A stretch of 64,000 nt of DNA from Actinomycetes bacterium (lineage in GTDB: Bacteria; Actinomycetota; Acidimicrobiia; Acidimicrobiales; Ilumatobacteraceae), in NCBI GenBank assembly GCA_025358125.1, contig JANYKS010000007.1:84560-148559 (forward strand), written 5' to 3'. Of this stretch, positions 15,975 to 25,351 are shown piece after piece. A program made the position numbers and the translations under genes. The notes under the pieces are model-generated. The model made no database searches and was not told the origin of the DNA. It was given only the letters and a program-made list of their open reading frames with translations. Position 1 is the stretch's first letter. Every line of letters starts with the position of its first letter.

Positions 15975-18254
15975 CTACTTACCACTGATGGTTGCGCCTG
16001 CGAGTCCACGCGTACAGTCATACACCACGAAGGCACTTGGATCGACGGTCGGTATGGGTGCGTGCGGGTCGAGGATGTCTGGTGCGATCGTCGTCCCGCT
16101 GTCCACCGGTTTGATCACCGGAGGCGGCACAGTCACTGCAACGACCGGTGTGGTGACTCCGGTGCCAGTCGGATCCGTCACCGGCGGCGCAGAAGCAGCA
16201 GTCGTCGTCGACGCATTCGGATTGGTGATGGTCCCGCTGACGAGCTTGCCGAGACACTCTTGGCCGGGCAGGTACAACCGGGCCGGCTTGCGAGCGAGCG
16301 CGGGCGGAGCCGGCCAGTCCTGGAACGGAGTTCCGTCGAGCGCCGCGTCGGTGTACAGCTTCCAGATCTTTTCTGGATAGGTGCCGCCCTGCACTTTGCG
16401 AACACCGTCGGCGATGAACTCGGGGACGTCGACCATCGCGATGTAGCCGTTCGGATTACCGACCCACACAGCGGTCGACAACTCCGGAGTCAGCCCGACG
16501 AACCACGAGTTCGTGTTGTCCTCCTGAGTCCCTGTCTTGCCGGCAGCCGGGCGCCCGTTGGCGAGGGGATAGTGCGAACCGGTGCCGTTCTTGATGACAC
16601 CCTTCAAGACGCCGATCGTGGACAGCGCGACGCCCGGATCGAGCACCTGCACACCCGGATCCTGATGGGTGTAGAGCCGGGTACCGTCGCCCTTCTCGAC
16701 GTACTCGACGAGATAGGGGTCGTGGTGCAAACCCTGATTGGCGATCGTCTGGCCGCCTGATGCCATGTCCAACGGGCTCATCTCGTTCGCGCCGGTCGCG
16801 AAGCTGGCGTAGGGCTGGATCGGGTCGACTCCCCCCCGTTGCGCCTTCGTCTGGCCCGCGAACAGATACGGCGACTTCGCCATCCGGTAGGTGGTGTCGA
16901 CGACGCGGTGGAGCCCGACGATCTGCGACAGCCGGGCGAAGGCGCAGTTGATCGATGCCGCTGTCATCACGGCGAGCGTGCTCACCGACTTGCTGACCCC
17001 GTTCTTGATCACGAACGGGTTCTTCGGCTCACCGGGGTTCGGCAGCACACACGGCAAAATGCCGTCGATGACGTCGGTCGGCTGGGCGCCCGCTTCGATC
17101 GCAGCGGAGAGGATGAAAAGCTTGATGCTCGACCCCGTCTGGCGCGGAACCAGGGCCATGTTGATCTCGCTGACATTGCGCTTGAAACCCTTGCCACCGA
17201 CCATCACCCGCACCGCGCCGGTCGATGTCTCGAGCGACACGATGGCGGCGTCGAAGCCCTGCGCCGTGTTCGGCAAGGCGCCTCGCGAGAACTCGGCCGT
17301 AGCCTGCAGCACCGGATCGAGCGTGGTGTAGATCTTCAGCCCGCCGCGCAGGAGGGTACTGCGTCGCTCCTGCGCGTCGGCGCCGAGCAGGCTTGATCTG
17401 TTGAGCAGGTAGTCCTGGAGCGCCTCTGTGAAGTAGGTGGGCGCCCGCACCCGGCCCGGCAGCACCTGGGCGACCTCGGGGATCTGCCAGGTTTTGAACA
17501 ACTGATCTCGTTCAGGCGGGCTGATCATCCGCTCGGCAACGAGACGATCGAGTACCTGTGCGAAGCGCGCTCTGGCCCGCTCAGGCTTGTTGAACGGGTC
17601 GTAGCCGGACGGCGACCGGATCAGCCCGGCGAGGAACGCCCCCTGCACGAGCGAGAGATTCTCGACGTTCTCGCCGAAGTACGTCTCGGCTGCTGCCGCC
17701 AGCCCATAGGCGTTGTTGCCGAAGAAGATCGTGTTGAGATAGCGCTCAAGGATCTCGTCTTTGGTCATCGTCTTTTCGAGCATGAGTGCGTAGTGGACCT
17801 GGAGCAGCTTGTACCGGCCGTCGCGCGGCAATCCCGCCAGGAACTCGTTCTTCACGACCTGCTGAGTGATCGTCGATGCACCCTGGCGGGTTGCCCCCGC
17901 CGAGAAGTTGGACAGCGTCGCGCGGATCAGGCTGCGGACGTTGACGCCGTCGTGGACGTAGAACTCCTTGTCCTCCACGGCCAGGACGGCTTTGACGACA
18001 TCGGGAGGAACCTGGGCGAGCCTGAATGGTTGGACGTTCTCCTTTTCGAAGATCGCGATCTCGTTGCCGCTGCGGTCGTAGACGTAACTGCGCTGAGCCA
18101 ACGGTTCGAACGGGGGCAGCACGGTCGGCAATTCCTCGTGCGAGTTGGCGACGCCCCACATCCGGGGCGCGATCGCCAGAGTGATACCGGCGACGAACAG
18201 CGAGCCGGCCAGCACGACACCGGCGAGACGAAAGATCCACGAGACGCGACGCAC
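15975..18254 (-). CDS. Class A penicillin-binding protein
   Basis: This bifunctional peptidoglycan synthase has one N-terminal membrane anchor (residues 10-35). A GT51 transglycosylase domain follows with AVEDKEFYVHDG, ASTITQQVVKN and ERYLNTIFFGNNAYG. The transpeptidase domain contains the catalytic SSIK motif (TGSSIKLF), SINCAF and KTGTQEDN. A Thr/Pro/Val-rich tail of about 90 residues extends past the catalytic domains. The frame is open to a TTG at 18308. I prefer the GTG at 18254 because the basic residues before the anchor start there, giving 759 residues. It leads a leftward operon and diverges from the LLM oxidoreductase gene. Confidence 0.93.
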   Translation of the reverse strand: MRRVSWIFRLAGVVLAGSLFVAGITLAIAPRMWGVANSHEELPTVLPPFEPLAQRSYVYDRSGNEIAIFEKENVQPFRLAQVPPDVVKAVLAVEDKEFYVHDGVNVRSLIRATLSNFSAGATRQGASTITQQVVKNEFLAGLPRDGRYKLLQVHYALMLEKTMTKDEILERYLNTIFFGNNAYGLAAAAETYFGENVENLSLVQGAFLAGLIRSPSGYDPFNKPERARARFAQVLDRLVAERMISPPERDQLFKTWQIPEVAQVLPGRVRAPTYFTEALQDYLLNRSSLLGADAQERRSTLLRGGLKIYTTLDPVLQATAEFSRGALPNTAQGFDAAIVSLETSTGAVRVMVGGKGFKRNVSEINMALVPRQTGSSIKLFILSAAIEAGAQPTDVIDGILPCVLPNPGEPKNPFVIKNGVSKSVSTLAVMTAASINCAFARLSQIVGLHRVVDTTYRMAKSPYLFAGQTKAQRGGVDPIQPYASFATGANEMSPLDMASGGQTIANQGLHHDPYLVEYVEKGDGTRLYTHQDPGVQVLDPGVALSTIGVLKGVIKNGTGSHYPLANGRPAAGKTGTQEDNTNSWFVGLTPELSTAVWVGNPNGYIAMVDVPEFIADGVRKVQGGTYPEKIWKLYTDAALDGTPFQDWPAPPALARKPARLYLPGQECLGKLVSGTITNPNASTTTAASAPPVTDPTGTGVTTPVVAVTVPPPVIKPVDSGTTIAPDILDPHAPIPTVDPSAFVVYDCTRGLAGATISGK

Positions 18255-18340
18255 AACGATGGTGACGTTAGTTGCCGGCCGGCCCGTCGGGACGTCGCGT
18301 CGACGCAAGGCCCGAAATCGGCAGCGGATAGTGTGCGCCC

Positions 18341-19279
18341 ATGGCCTCTCGACACCCGTTCCGATTCGGCGTCCAAGCCTCCACTGCCGCTAACCGGGCG
18401 GAGTGGGTGGACCTTGCCAGGCGTACCGAGGACACGGGTTACGACGTGCTGACGATGCCCGATCACTTCGGCGAACAATTGGCGCCAGTTCCGGCGCTGA
18501 TGACGGTCGCGGACGCAACATCGACGCTTCGTATCGGCGCCCTCGTGTGGGACAACGACTACAAGCACCCCGTTGTGCTTGCCAAGGAGTTGGCGACGAT
18601 GGACGTTCTCTCCGAGGGCCGGCTCGAGATCGGAATCGGCGCGGGCTGGATGATCAGCGATTACGAGCAGGCGGGAATGTCCTACGATTCGCCGAAGGTA
18701 CGCATCGACCGGTTCGTCGAAGGCCTCGCGATCATCAAGGGTGCGATGGCCGAAGGGCCATTCTCGCAGGCCGGCGGGCATTACACGATCACGGACTACA
18801 ACGGCCTGCCCAAGCCGGTGCAGGCTCCGTGCCCGCCGATCCTGATCGGAGGAGGGGGCAAGCGGGTGCTCTCGATCGCGGCCCGCGAGGCCGATATCGT
18901 CGGCATCAATGGCACGATGACAGCTGGCGTCGTCGGCCCTGACGCGATCTCGACGATGACGGCCGAGGCCGTCGACGAAAAGATCGCGATCGTGCGTACC
19001 GCTGCCGGTGACCGGATGGCACAGATCGAGATGAACGTGCGTGTCTTCCTGGTCCGGGTCACCGACGACCGCATCGGTCGGATGGACTCGATGTCGAAAG
19101 CCATCGGGGTTCAGCGCTCGTTCATGGAGGAGTCGCCCTTCGCGCTGATCGGTACGCCGGAGCAGATGATCGACGACCTGCTGGCTCGACGCGAGAAGTG
19201 GGGTTTCAGTTACATCATCGTCGGAGCCGAAGACGTGGAGCCGTTCGCTCCGGTGGTCGCAGCACTCGCGGGCAAATGA
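18341..19279 (+). CDS. F420-dependent LLM-class oxidoreductase (TIGR03621-like)
   Basis: The 312-residue protein is a luciferase-like TIM barrel. It begins FRFGVQASTAANRAEWVDLA, contains TYDVLTMPDHFG-type sequence near residue 34, then RIGALVWDNDYKHPVVLAKELATMD and EIGIGAGWM. PILIGGGGKRVL-like sequence follows near residue 165. This pattern matches mycobacterial F420-dependent members rather than FMN-dependent luciferases. It should reduce or oxidise an unknown substrate using F420. The next gene overlaps it by ATGA, so the two are co-expressed. Confidence 0.88.
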   Translation: MASRHPFRFGVQASTAANRAEWVDLARRTEDTGYDVLTMPDHFGEQLAPVPALMTVADATSTLRIGALVWDNDYKHPVVLAKELATMDVLSEGRLEIGIGAGWMISDYEQAGMSYDSPKVRIDRFVEGLAIIKGAMAEGPFSQAGGHYTITDYNGLPKPVQAPCPPILIGGGGKRVLSIAAREADIVGINGTMTAGVVGPDAISTMTAEAVDEKIAIVRTAAGDRMAQIEMNVRVFLVRVTDDRIGRMDSMSKAIGVQRSFMEESPFALIGTPEQMIDDLLARREKWGFSYIIVGAEDVEPFAPVVAALAGK

Positions 19280-20316
19280 GTGTGGAGACCCGGCCGAGCA
19301 TCGCCCTGTGGGGGGCCGGCATGATCTCTGGCGCACACGGCGCAGCTGCGAGCTTCCTGCTGATGCCCATCACCGGCGTAGCATCGCGTACCGTCGAACG
19401 AGCGACGGCGCAAGCCGAACGGCTTCGAGCCGAAGCCGTGACCTACGACGACCTGCCCGGCGGCGCCGACATCGTGGTCGTGTCCACTCCCCCGCAATTC
19501 CACGCTGCGCACACGTTGCGGTTGCTCGATGCCGGAGCCGCCGTCGTGGTCGAAAAGCCGTTGTGCACGACGCTCGACGACGCCGACCGGATGGTGCAAG
19601 CAGCTCGCGCCCACGGCGAGCGGTTGCTGTACGCGGAGAACCTCGGATACGCCCCCGTCGTCGAACGACTACTCGGGATGACCGCCGGCATCGGTCCGCT
19701 GACGCACCTCGAGGTCCGCACGATGCAGGGCTTGCCGACGTGGGGAGACTTCACGAGTGACGAGTGGGGTGGTGGCGCGCTGTTCGATCTCGGCGTGCAC
19801 GCGCTGGCAATCGCGGTTCTCGCTGCTGGTGCCGGCGGAGCCGGTCCGGTGACGTCGGTGAGCGCCGTGCTCCGAGGCGGTGACGGACACAACAGCGACG
19901 AACACGCCGAGGTCGCCCTCACGTTCCGTAGCGGTCTCGTCGGCCAGGTGGTGTCGAGCTGGCAGGGCGGGCCGGATCAGGTGTGGGACGTCCAGCTGAG
20001 TAGTGAGTCAGCCGTGTTGCGGGCCGACTTCTGGCCGCGACCGACGCTCGAGCACAACGGTGACCCGGTGCCGGTGCCCCCCAGCGCTCGCGTGATCCCG
20101 TTCATCGAGGAGCTCGGCTACTACGGCCAGCTCCAGGCCTTCGCCGCCGACATCCGCGACGCCACGACGCCCTTCATGGACGTCTCGTTCGGCCGGTTGA
20201 TCCTCGACATCGTGTGCGCCGCCTATCAATCGGCGGGTCGCGGCGGTGCGGACGAGGCGGTGCCGTTCACAGGGCCGCGAGACAAGACACCGCTCCAGCT
20301 GTGGCACCGCGGCTGA
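19276..20316 (+). CDS. Gfo/Idh/MocA-family oxidoreductase
   Basis: The 346-residue protein has an N-terminal Rossmann fold (IALWGAGMISGAHGAA), the family motif EKPLCTTLDDADRM near residue 92 with its catalytic lysine, and a C-terminal domain with GGGALFDLGVHALA near residue 165 that holds the active-site histidine. These NAD(P)-dependent enzymes oxidise sugars, inositols or related hydroxyl compounds. It overlaps the LLM gene (ATGA). Together with the nearby ROK kinase and SDR genes it suggests carbohydrate-like catabolism, but the substrate cannot be read from sequence. Confidence 0.9.
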   Translation: MSVETRPSIALWGAGMISGAHGAAASFLLMPITGVASRTVERATAQAERLRAEAVTYDDLPGGADIVVVSTPPQFHAAHTLRLLDAGAAVVVEKPLCTTLDDADRMVQAARAHGERLLYAENLGYAPVVERLLGMTAGIGPLTHLEVRTMQGLPTWGDFTSDEWGGGALFDLGVHALAIAVLAAGAGGAGPVTSVSAVLRGGDGHNSDEHAEVALTFRSGLVGQVVSSWQGGPDQVWDVQLSSESAVLRADFWPRPTLEHNGDPVPVPPSARVIPFIEELGYYGQLQAFAADIRDATTPFMDVSFGRLILDIVCAAYQSAGRGGADEAVPFTGPRDKTPLQLWHRG

Positions 20317-20344
20317 GGCTACGCCCAGGCCGCATCGGGCCACA

Positions 20345-21748
20345 TCAGTCGCCGTGCGGCACAACTGCGATGGTCCGGGTCGTGGAGTAGAAGTCCAGTC
20401 CCGCCGTACCCTGCTCGCGCTGGCCGTACGACGAGTCCTTGTCGCCCCCGAACGGAGCGTAGAAATCGACGCCACTGGTCGGCGCGTTGACCTTGACGAG
20501 GCCGGTTTGCAGGCGCGCGGACAGCGACAGGATCAGATCGAGATCGCGTCCGTGGACCGATCCGACGAGCCCGTAGCGGACCGAGTTGGCGAGGGCCACG
20601 GCCTCGTCGACATCGTCGACCCGCAACACGATCGCGAGCGGACCGAACACTTCCTCACGCGCGAGCTGATGGTCGCACGGCACGCCGTCGAGCAGGGTCG
20701 GGCGGACATACCACCCAGGTCCAGGAGGCGCCTCCGCCAGACCGCCTCCCGCCAGGACTCTTCCGCCGCCCGCGATGCCTGCTGCGATCGCGTCGAGCAC
20801 CCGCTGCCGGGCGTGCTCGCTGATCATCGGGCCGACGACGTGGCCCGGCTCAGCGGGATCACGCGGCGCCATTGCCGCGACCGCCTCGGCGAGCGCCTCG
20901 ACCATATCGCTACGGTCGCCGACCACGATGATCCGCCTGGTTGCGGTGCACTTCTGGCCGGCGTAGCCCATTGCAGCAGCGGCGATCATCGTGGCCGTGC
21001 GGCGCGCGTCCGCGTCCGGCAGGACGATAGCGGCGTTCTGGCCACCCATTTCGGCCTGTACCGGCACCCCGGCGGTCGCCGCGGCGACGATCACCTGGCG
21101 ACCGACGGCCGACGACCCGGTGAATGACACCACATCGCACGACGAAACCACCGCCGCGCCGGTCTCGCCGTCGCCCGGCAAGACGTTGAACAAGCCGTGC
21201 GGCAACACCGTGCCGAGCACGTCCGCAAGCAGATCCGCTGCTCCCATCGCGTCTGGTGACGGCTTCAACAGGACCGCGTTTCCTGCGGCCAGAGCCGGCG
21301 CGGCCTTCCACATCGGGATCGCCAATGGGAAGTTCCACGGAGTGATCAACCCGGCGAGGCCGTGTGGGCGCCGCTGCGTGAACAGATACCCCGACATCGA
21401 GGGCGGGTACGTCGCGCCATCGGCGGAGAAGCCTGCCTGCGCGTAATAGCGAAGAATGGACACGGTCCGACCGACCTCGCCCCGAGCCTCGACGACGGGT
21501 TTGCCGACCTCGCGCACGATCAACGCCGTGGCTTCGTCAGCGCGCGATTCGAGCGCAGAGGCAGCAGCGTCCAGCGCAGTCGCCCGCTTCGCCGCGCCGA
21601 CCGACCACCACTCGGCCTGCGCTGCCCGGGCACGCTCGGCGGCAGAGTGCACGTCGGCGGCCGTGGCTGCGCGATGGGCCGCCACGACGTCGGACGGATC
21701 ATGAGGCGACGTCGATGTCAACGTGGCCGGATTCTTTGATCTTGTCAT
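20345..21748 (-). CDS. NAD(P)-dependent aldehyde dehydrogenase
   Basis: The 467-residue product carries the aldehyde dehydrogenase hallmarks: TPWNFPLAIPMWKAAPALAAGN for cofactor and substrate binding, VSFTGSSAVGR, the general-base segment EMGGQN, and the catalytic cysteine in GQKCTATRR. A C-terminal FGPLAIV and a PFGGDKDSS-type segment follow. The frame is open upstream, but the ATG at 21748 is preceded by a clear AAGGAG ribosome-binding site and starts the conserved length. The closest family flavour is the alpha-ketoglutaric-semialdehyde / short-chain semialdehyde group. It converges on the Gfo/Idh gene. Confidence 0.93.
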   Translation of the reverse strand: MTRSKNPATLTSTSPHDPSDVVAAHRAATAADVHSAAERARAAQAEWWSVGAAKRATALDAAASALESRADEATALIVREVGKPVVEARGEVGRTVSILRYYAQAGFSADGATYPPSMSGYLFTQRRPHGLAGLITPWNFPLAIPMWKAAPALAAGNAVLLKPSPDAMGAADLLADVLGTVLPHGLFNVLPGDGETGAAVVSSCDVVSFTGSSAVGRQVIVAAATAGVPVQAEMGGQNAAIVLPDADARRTATMIAAAAMGYAGQKCTATRRIIVVGDRSDMVEALAEAVAAMAPRDPAEPGHVVGPMISEHARQRVLDAIAAGIAGGGRVLAGGGLAEAPPGPGWYVRPTLLDGVPCDHQLAREEVFGPLAIVLRVDDVDEAVALANSVRYGLVGSVHGRDLDLILSLSARLQTGLVKVNAPTSGVDFYAPFGGDKDSSYGQREQGTAGLDFYSTTRTIAVVPHGD

Positions 21749-21899
21749 GGCTGAGTGGCTTCTCCTTGTGAGCACCTTCTCCGTAGCATCGCGCATGTTC
21801 GGTTCGATCCCCACCCGGAACCTGAGCGTGCCCTCTCGGCTGGCGGTCACGGTTGGCTAACCTGACGGATCGCGCCGATCGCTCAAGGGATCCACCACA

Positions 21900-22934
21900 A
21901 TGTCCACCGAAGGAACACACGCCGTTGTCGTCGGACTCGATGTCGGCGGGACCAAGACCAACGCCACGATTCTCGATCAAGCTGGCACGTTCCTCATCGA
22001 CCGCATGGTCGAAACGCCGAGTTGTGTACGCCAGGGGCCGACGGCCGCGATGGAGGCGATCAGCCGCGCGATGGACCTCGCGCTGAGCATCACCGGCACC
22101 CCGGCCGACGCAGTCCTGGCGGTCGGGCTCGACACGCCCGGTCCGGCCAGCGCCGACGGTGTGATCTCGACGCGGGGCGGCACCAACTTCCCCGAGCGGG
22201 AATGGTGGGGTTTCGACTTCCGTTCCGCCGTCGAGCAGCATCTCCATCTACCGGTCATCTACAACAACGATGGCAATGCCGCTGCCCTGTACGCGCACAA
22301 GCAGCATTTCGGCGCCGATGCCGGTCGCCGGTCCTCGGTCTCTGCCATCGTCGGCACCGGGCTCGGCGGCGGAGTGATCGAATCCGGTGAGGTCGTCCGC
22401 GGCGCCTCCGGGATGGCCGGCGAATTGGGCCACGTTCACATCCCGATGGATGGCCTGTTGGCGGTCGGACAGCCGACCCCGTTGTGCAACTGCGGATTCG
22501 TCGGCGATCTGGAGAGTCTCGCCTCGCTGAGCGGTATCGAGAACAACCTGCTGCCGTATTGGCTGACTCGATACCCGAATCATCCGCTGCACGTCGCCGA
22601 ATCGATCAGCGCTGCCGCAAAGAGCGTGCGCGGGTTCGCAGAGCGTGGCGACGAAATGGCACTGCGGATCTTCGAGCAGCAGGCGATGGCCATCGGCCGG
22701 ATGTTCACGATCGCAGCGAACTTCACCGACCCCGATGCCTATTTCGTCGGCGGCGGCGTCATCGAAGCCGATCCGCACTTTCGTGACTGGTTCATCGCCA
22801 AAGTCCGCAACAGCACCTCGCTGCGCGACGAGCAGGTACTCGTCGCCACGTTCGCGCTCGTCTCCGATCTCGACATGGCAGGAGCTCGCGGCTCGGCCGT
22901 CGCGGCACTACACGCGATCCGACGGCAAACATGA
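21900..22934 (+). CDS. ROK-family sugar kinase
   Basis: The 344-residue protein has the ROK kinase layout: an N-terminal ATP loop (VVGLDVGGTKTNATI), the NNDGNAAALYAH region near residue 120, GTGLGGGVIESGEVVRGASG near residue 150, and the zinc-binding-type ELGHVHI...CNCG segment near residues 178-200. The CxCG here has one fewer cysteine than the canonical CxCGxxGC site (CNCGFVGDLES), so zinc binding may be altered. ROK kinases phosphorylate glucose, N-acetyl sugars or allose. The stop overlaps the following SDR-like gene. Confidence 0.9.
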   Translation: MSTEGTHAVVVGLDVGGTKTNATILDQAGTFLIDRMVETPSCVRQGPTAAMEAISRAMDLALSITGTPADAVLAVGLDTPGPASADGVISTRGGTNFPEREWWGFDFRSAVEQHLHLPVIYNNDGNAAALYAHKQHFGADAGRRSSVSAIVGTGLGGGVIESGEVVRGASGMAGELGHVHIPMDGLLAVGQPTPLCNCGFVGDLESLASLSGIENNLLPYWLTRYPNHPLHVAESISAAAKSVRGFAERGDEMALRIFEQQAMAIGRMFTIAANFTDPDAYFVGGGVIEADPHFRDWFIAKVRNSTSLRDEQVLVATFALVSDLDMAGARGSAVAALHAIRRQT

Positions 22935-23602
22935 TGGACCCGGCGACGAGGACTATCGTGACTGGCGCTGACCAACCGTTGGGCGCTGCCGCCGCGGTCG
23001 GCCTGCGCCGCCGTGGTGCAGCCGTCGTACCCATCGATGTCGCACCGATGGACCGCACTGCGGCTTGCGCCAGGATCGACGCTGCCATAGCCGAACTCGG
23101 CGGTCTCGATGTCCTTGTCATCTCCGGCTGGTATCCGCCGGCGCTTCAACCACGACCGTTCGAGATGCTCGATGACGCGGACTTCGAAGGCATTTGGGAA
23201 CGGGGCATGCAGGGCATGCTGTGGAGCATGCAGGCAGCGATCCCTCACCTTCGCGAGAGCTGCGGCAACATCGTCGTCCTTGTGCCCACCACCGGCATGA
23301 GCGGTGGCAGCCAATTCGGCGCAGCCGCTGCGACATTCGAGGCGCAGCGGATTCTGATGAAAGCCGCAGCACGACAGCTCGGACCCGATGGCATCCGGGT
23401 CAACGCGGTTGCCGTCGCGCCTGAGCTCGTTCTCGCCGACGCCGAGAGCGCTGAGGTCCACTACCTCGCCCCGAGCGCGATCGCGCAGGAGGCGAGCGCC
23501 GACGATGTGTGCGACATCGTCGCGTTCGTCGTCGGCCACACCGGTCGCCACCTCTGCGGGCAGACGATCACCATCGATGGTGGGCGATGGCTCGCACCGT
23601 AG
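22931..23602 (+). CDS. SDR-fold protein lacking the YxxxK catalytic pair
   Basis: This 223-residue protein has the short-chain dehydrogenase fold: VTGADQPLGAAAAVGL at the N-terminus and a C-terminal GQTITIDGGRWLAP. At the position of the catalytic Tyr-x3-Lys it reads Phe136-Glu-Ala-Gln-Arg140, so both catalytic residues are replaced. The glycine motif is also looser than normal, and the protein is about 25 residues shorter than typical SDRs. It overlaps the ROK kinase (ATGA) and the following intact SDR (by 16 bases). It may be a non-catalytic partner subunit of that SDR or a binding protein. Confidence 0.8.
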   Translation: MMDPATRTIVTGADQPLGAAAAVGLRRRGAAVVPIDVAPMDRTAACARIDAAIAELGGLDVLVISGWYPPALQPRPFEMLDDADFEGIWERGMQGMLWSMQAAIPHLRESCGNIVVLVPTTGMSGGSQFGAAAATFEAQRILMKAAARQLGPDGIRVNAVAVAPELVLADAESAEVHYLAPSAIAQEASADDVCDIVAFVVGHTGRHLCGQTITIDGGRWLAP

Positions 23603-24366
23603 GGCGACTGAGCGGTCGCACGGCGATCATCACCGGAGCCGGTCAGGGTGTCGGTCTCGGCATTGCGACGCGTCTCGCAGCCGAAGGGGCGAACGTGGTG
23701 ATCGCGGCCCGTCGCGCCGAAACCGGCGAGCCGGCCGCCGAAGGAATCAGGTCCGAAGGTGGCTCCGCGATCTGCGTCGTCACCGACGTGACCAGGCGGG
23801 AAGATGTTCAAGCGTGCGTCGCTGAAACGGTTCGTCAGTTCGGTGGGCTCGAGATCATGGTCCACAACGCCGTAGCCGGCGCAGCGGCGGTGCACCGTCT
23901 CGACGACGTCGGCCCGGGGGTCTGGGAGCGGCTGTCACGGACAGCCGTGTGGGGCAGCTTCTACTGCGCCCAGATCGCGTCACCGCATCTGCACGCCGCC
24001 GGCCGTCGTGGGCGGCTGATCTTCATCACCTCGCCGAGCGGTGTCGAAGGCAGCCACACGTTGCCGCTCTATTCCCCCGTCAAGGCGGCCCAGCGCGGCC
24101 TGGCCAAGAGCCTCGCCCGTGAGTGGGGCGCAGCCGGGATCACCGTCAACTGCATCGGTCCCGTCGCCGAGACGCCGGCGCTCGTGGCGGCCTTCCAATC
24201 GAATCCACAACTGAGGGATCGTCTCGCGGCGCGGACCCCGCTCGGACGGATCGGCGATGCCGTGCTCGACATCGGCGCCGCGGCAGCGTTCCTGGCCAGC
24301 GACGACGCTTCGTACGTCACGGGCCAGACGCTCATCGTCGACGGTGGCCATTTCATGGGGTTCTAG
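23587..24366 (+). CDS. SDR-family oxidoreductase
   Basis: The 259-residue protein is a classical SDR with TGAGQGVGLGIA for NAD(P) binding, HNAVAGAA at the NNAG-equivalent position, an active-site serine in FITSPSGV, and the intact YSPVK catalytic pair near residue 160. It ends with the usual TGQTLIVDGGHFMGF. The ATG at 23587 lies inside the end of the preceding SDR-like gene, so the two are translated together and could form a heteromer. The substrate is unknown. Confidence 0.88.
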   Translation: MARTVGRLSGRTAIITGAGQGVGLGIATRLAAEGANVVIAARRAETGEPAAEGIRSEGGSAICVVTDVTRREDVQACVAETVRQFGGLEIMVHNAVAGAAAVHRLDDVGPGVWERLSRTAVWGSFYCAQIASPHLHAAGRRGRLIFITSPSGVEGSHTLPLYSPVKAAQRGLAKSLAREWGAAGITVNCIGPVAETPALVAAFQSNPQLRDRLAARTPLGRIGDAVLDIGAAAAFLASDDASYVTGQTLIVDGGHFMGF

Positions 24367-24391
24367 AGAATCGAATGGACGGATGCTCACG

Positions 24392-25351
24392 ATGACCGAA
24401 TTCACCGCACAGCCGCTCGCGCCCGGCTCGATATCACTGCGCCTCTACCCCCACGACCTCGCGCCGCACGAACAGGTCGACGAACTCCGCACCCAGGCCT
24501 GCCTCGGCGCCGAGGCCGGCTACGACGGAGTGATGGTGAGTGAGCACCACGCCGGTTTCCCCGGATACCTACCGAACCCGATCCAGCTCACCCAACTCCT
24601 CCTCGCCGCGATGCCGCGCGGTTGGGTCGCCCCGTGCCCGTTGCTGCTGGCGTTGCAGCCGTACGCGCTGATCGCCGAGCAACTTGCTTGGCTCGCTGCC
24701 GCGTATCCGGATCGCGTCGGGGCGGGATTCGCTGCAGGCGCGCTGCCGGTCGATTTCGACCTCGCCGAGGTTCCCTTCGACGAGATCAACGATCGCTTCA
24801 AAGCGGCGCTCCCGAGAATCGTCGGTGCATTGCGTGGCCACGACGAGACACCGCTCGGCAGGGACCGGGCGATCATCCGATGCGCAGAACATCCGGTGCC
24901 GATGGTCGTTGCCTCCCAGAGCGGGCCGGCGGTCCGCCGCGCCGCCGGCCTCGGAGCCGGCGTGCTCTACGACTCGCTGCAGACCACGGAGGTCTCCAAA
25001 CGCCTGTCCGATGCCTATGACCAGGCCGGCGGCCAGGCCGCCAAGATCCTGATCCGGCGGGTGTGGATCGGCGAACCCCCGACCGAGGAGATGGCGGCAC
25101 AGATGGCGCACTACCGCAGCTATGCACCGACACACGCGCTCGCGAACTGGGGCAGCGGCGACCAACTGATCCACGGCGCGACTGGCCGGGATGCAGCCGA
25201 CGCGCTGGCGAGGACGCTGCGCGAGTCGAACTGTGACACGGTCAATATCCGCGTCCACCTGAAGGGCATCTCGCCAACGCAGGTCCGCGATCAGATCGCG
25301 CTGCACGGCAGCGATCTGCTCCCCCGTCTGAGGGCGCTACTGGCCGCCTAG
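24392..25351 (+). CDS. LLM-class flavin-dependent oxidoreductase
   Basis: The 319-residue luciferase-like protein has VMVSEHHAGFPGYLPNPIQL near residue 48, the EHH family motif of FMN-dependent bacterial-luciferase-like monooxygenases. A YALIAEQLAWLAAAYPDRVGAGFAAG barrel strand region follows. This places it in the flavin-dependent rather than the F420-dependent subgroup, although a cofactor switch cannot be ruled out. An in-frame ATG also occurs at 24383. I prefer 24392 for its spacing to the upstream GGACGG. It follows the SDR by 25 bases and overlaps the end of the convergent HD gene by 15 bases. Confidence 0.85.
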   Translation: MTEFTAQPLAPGSISLRLYPHDLAPHEQVDELRTQACLGAEAGYDGVMVSEHHAGFPGYLPNPIQLTQLLLAAMPRGWVAPCPLLLALQPYALIAEQLAWLAAAYPDRVGAGFAAGALPVDFDLAEVPFDEINDRFKAALPRIVGALRGHDETPLGRDRAIIRCAEHPVPMVVASQSGPAVRRAAGLGAGVLYDSLQTTEVSKRLSDAYDQAGGQAAKILIRRVWIGEPPTEEMAAQMAHYRSYAPTHALANWGSGDQLIHGATGRDAADALARTLRESNCDTVNIRVHLKGISPTQVRDQIALHGSDLLPRLRALLAA

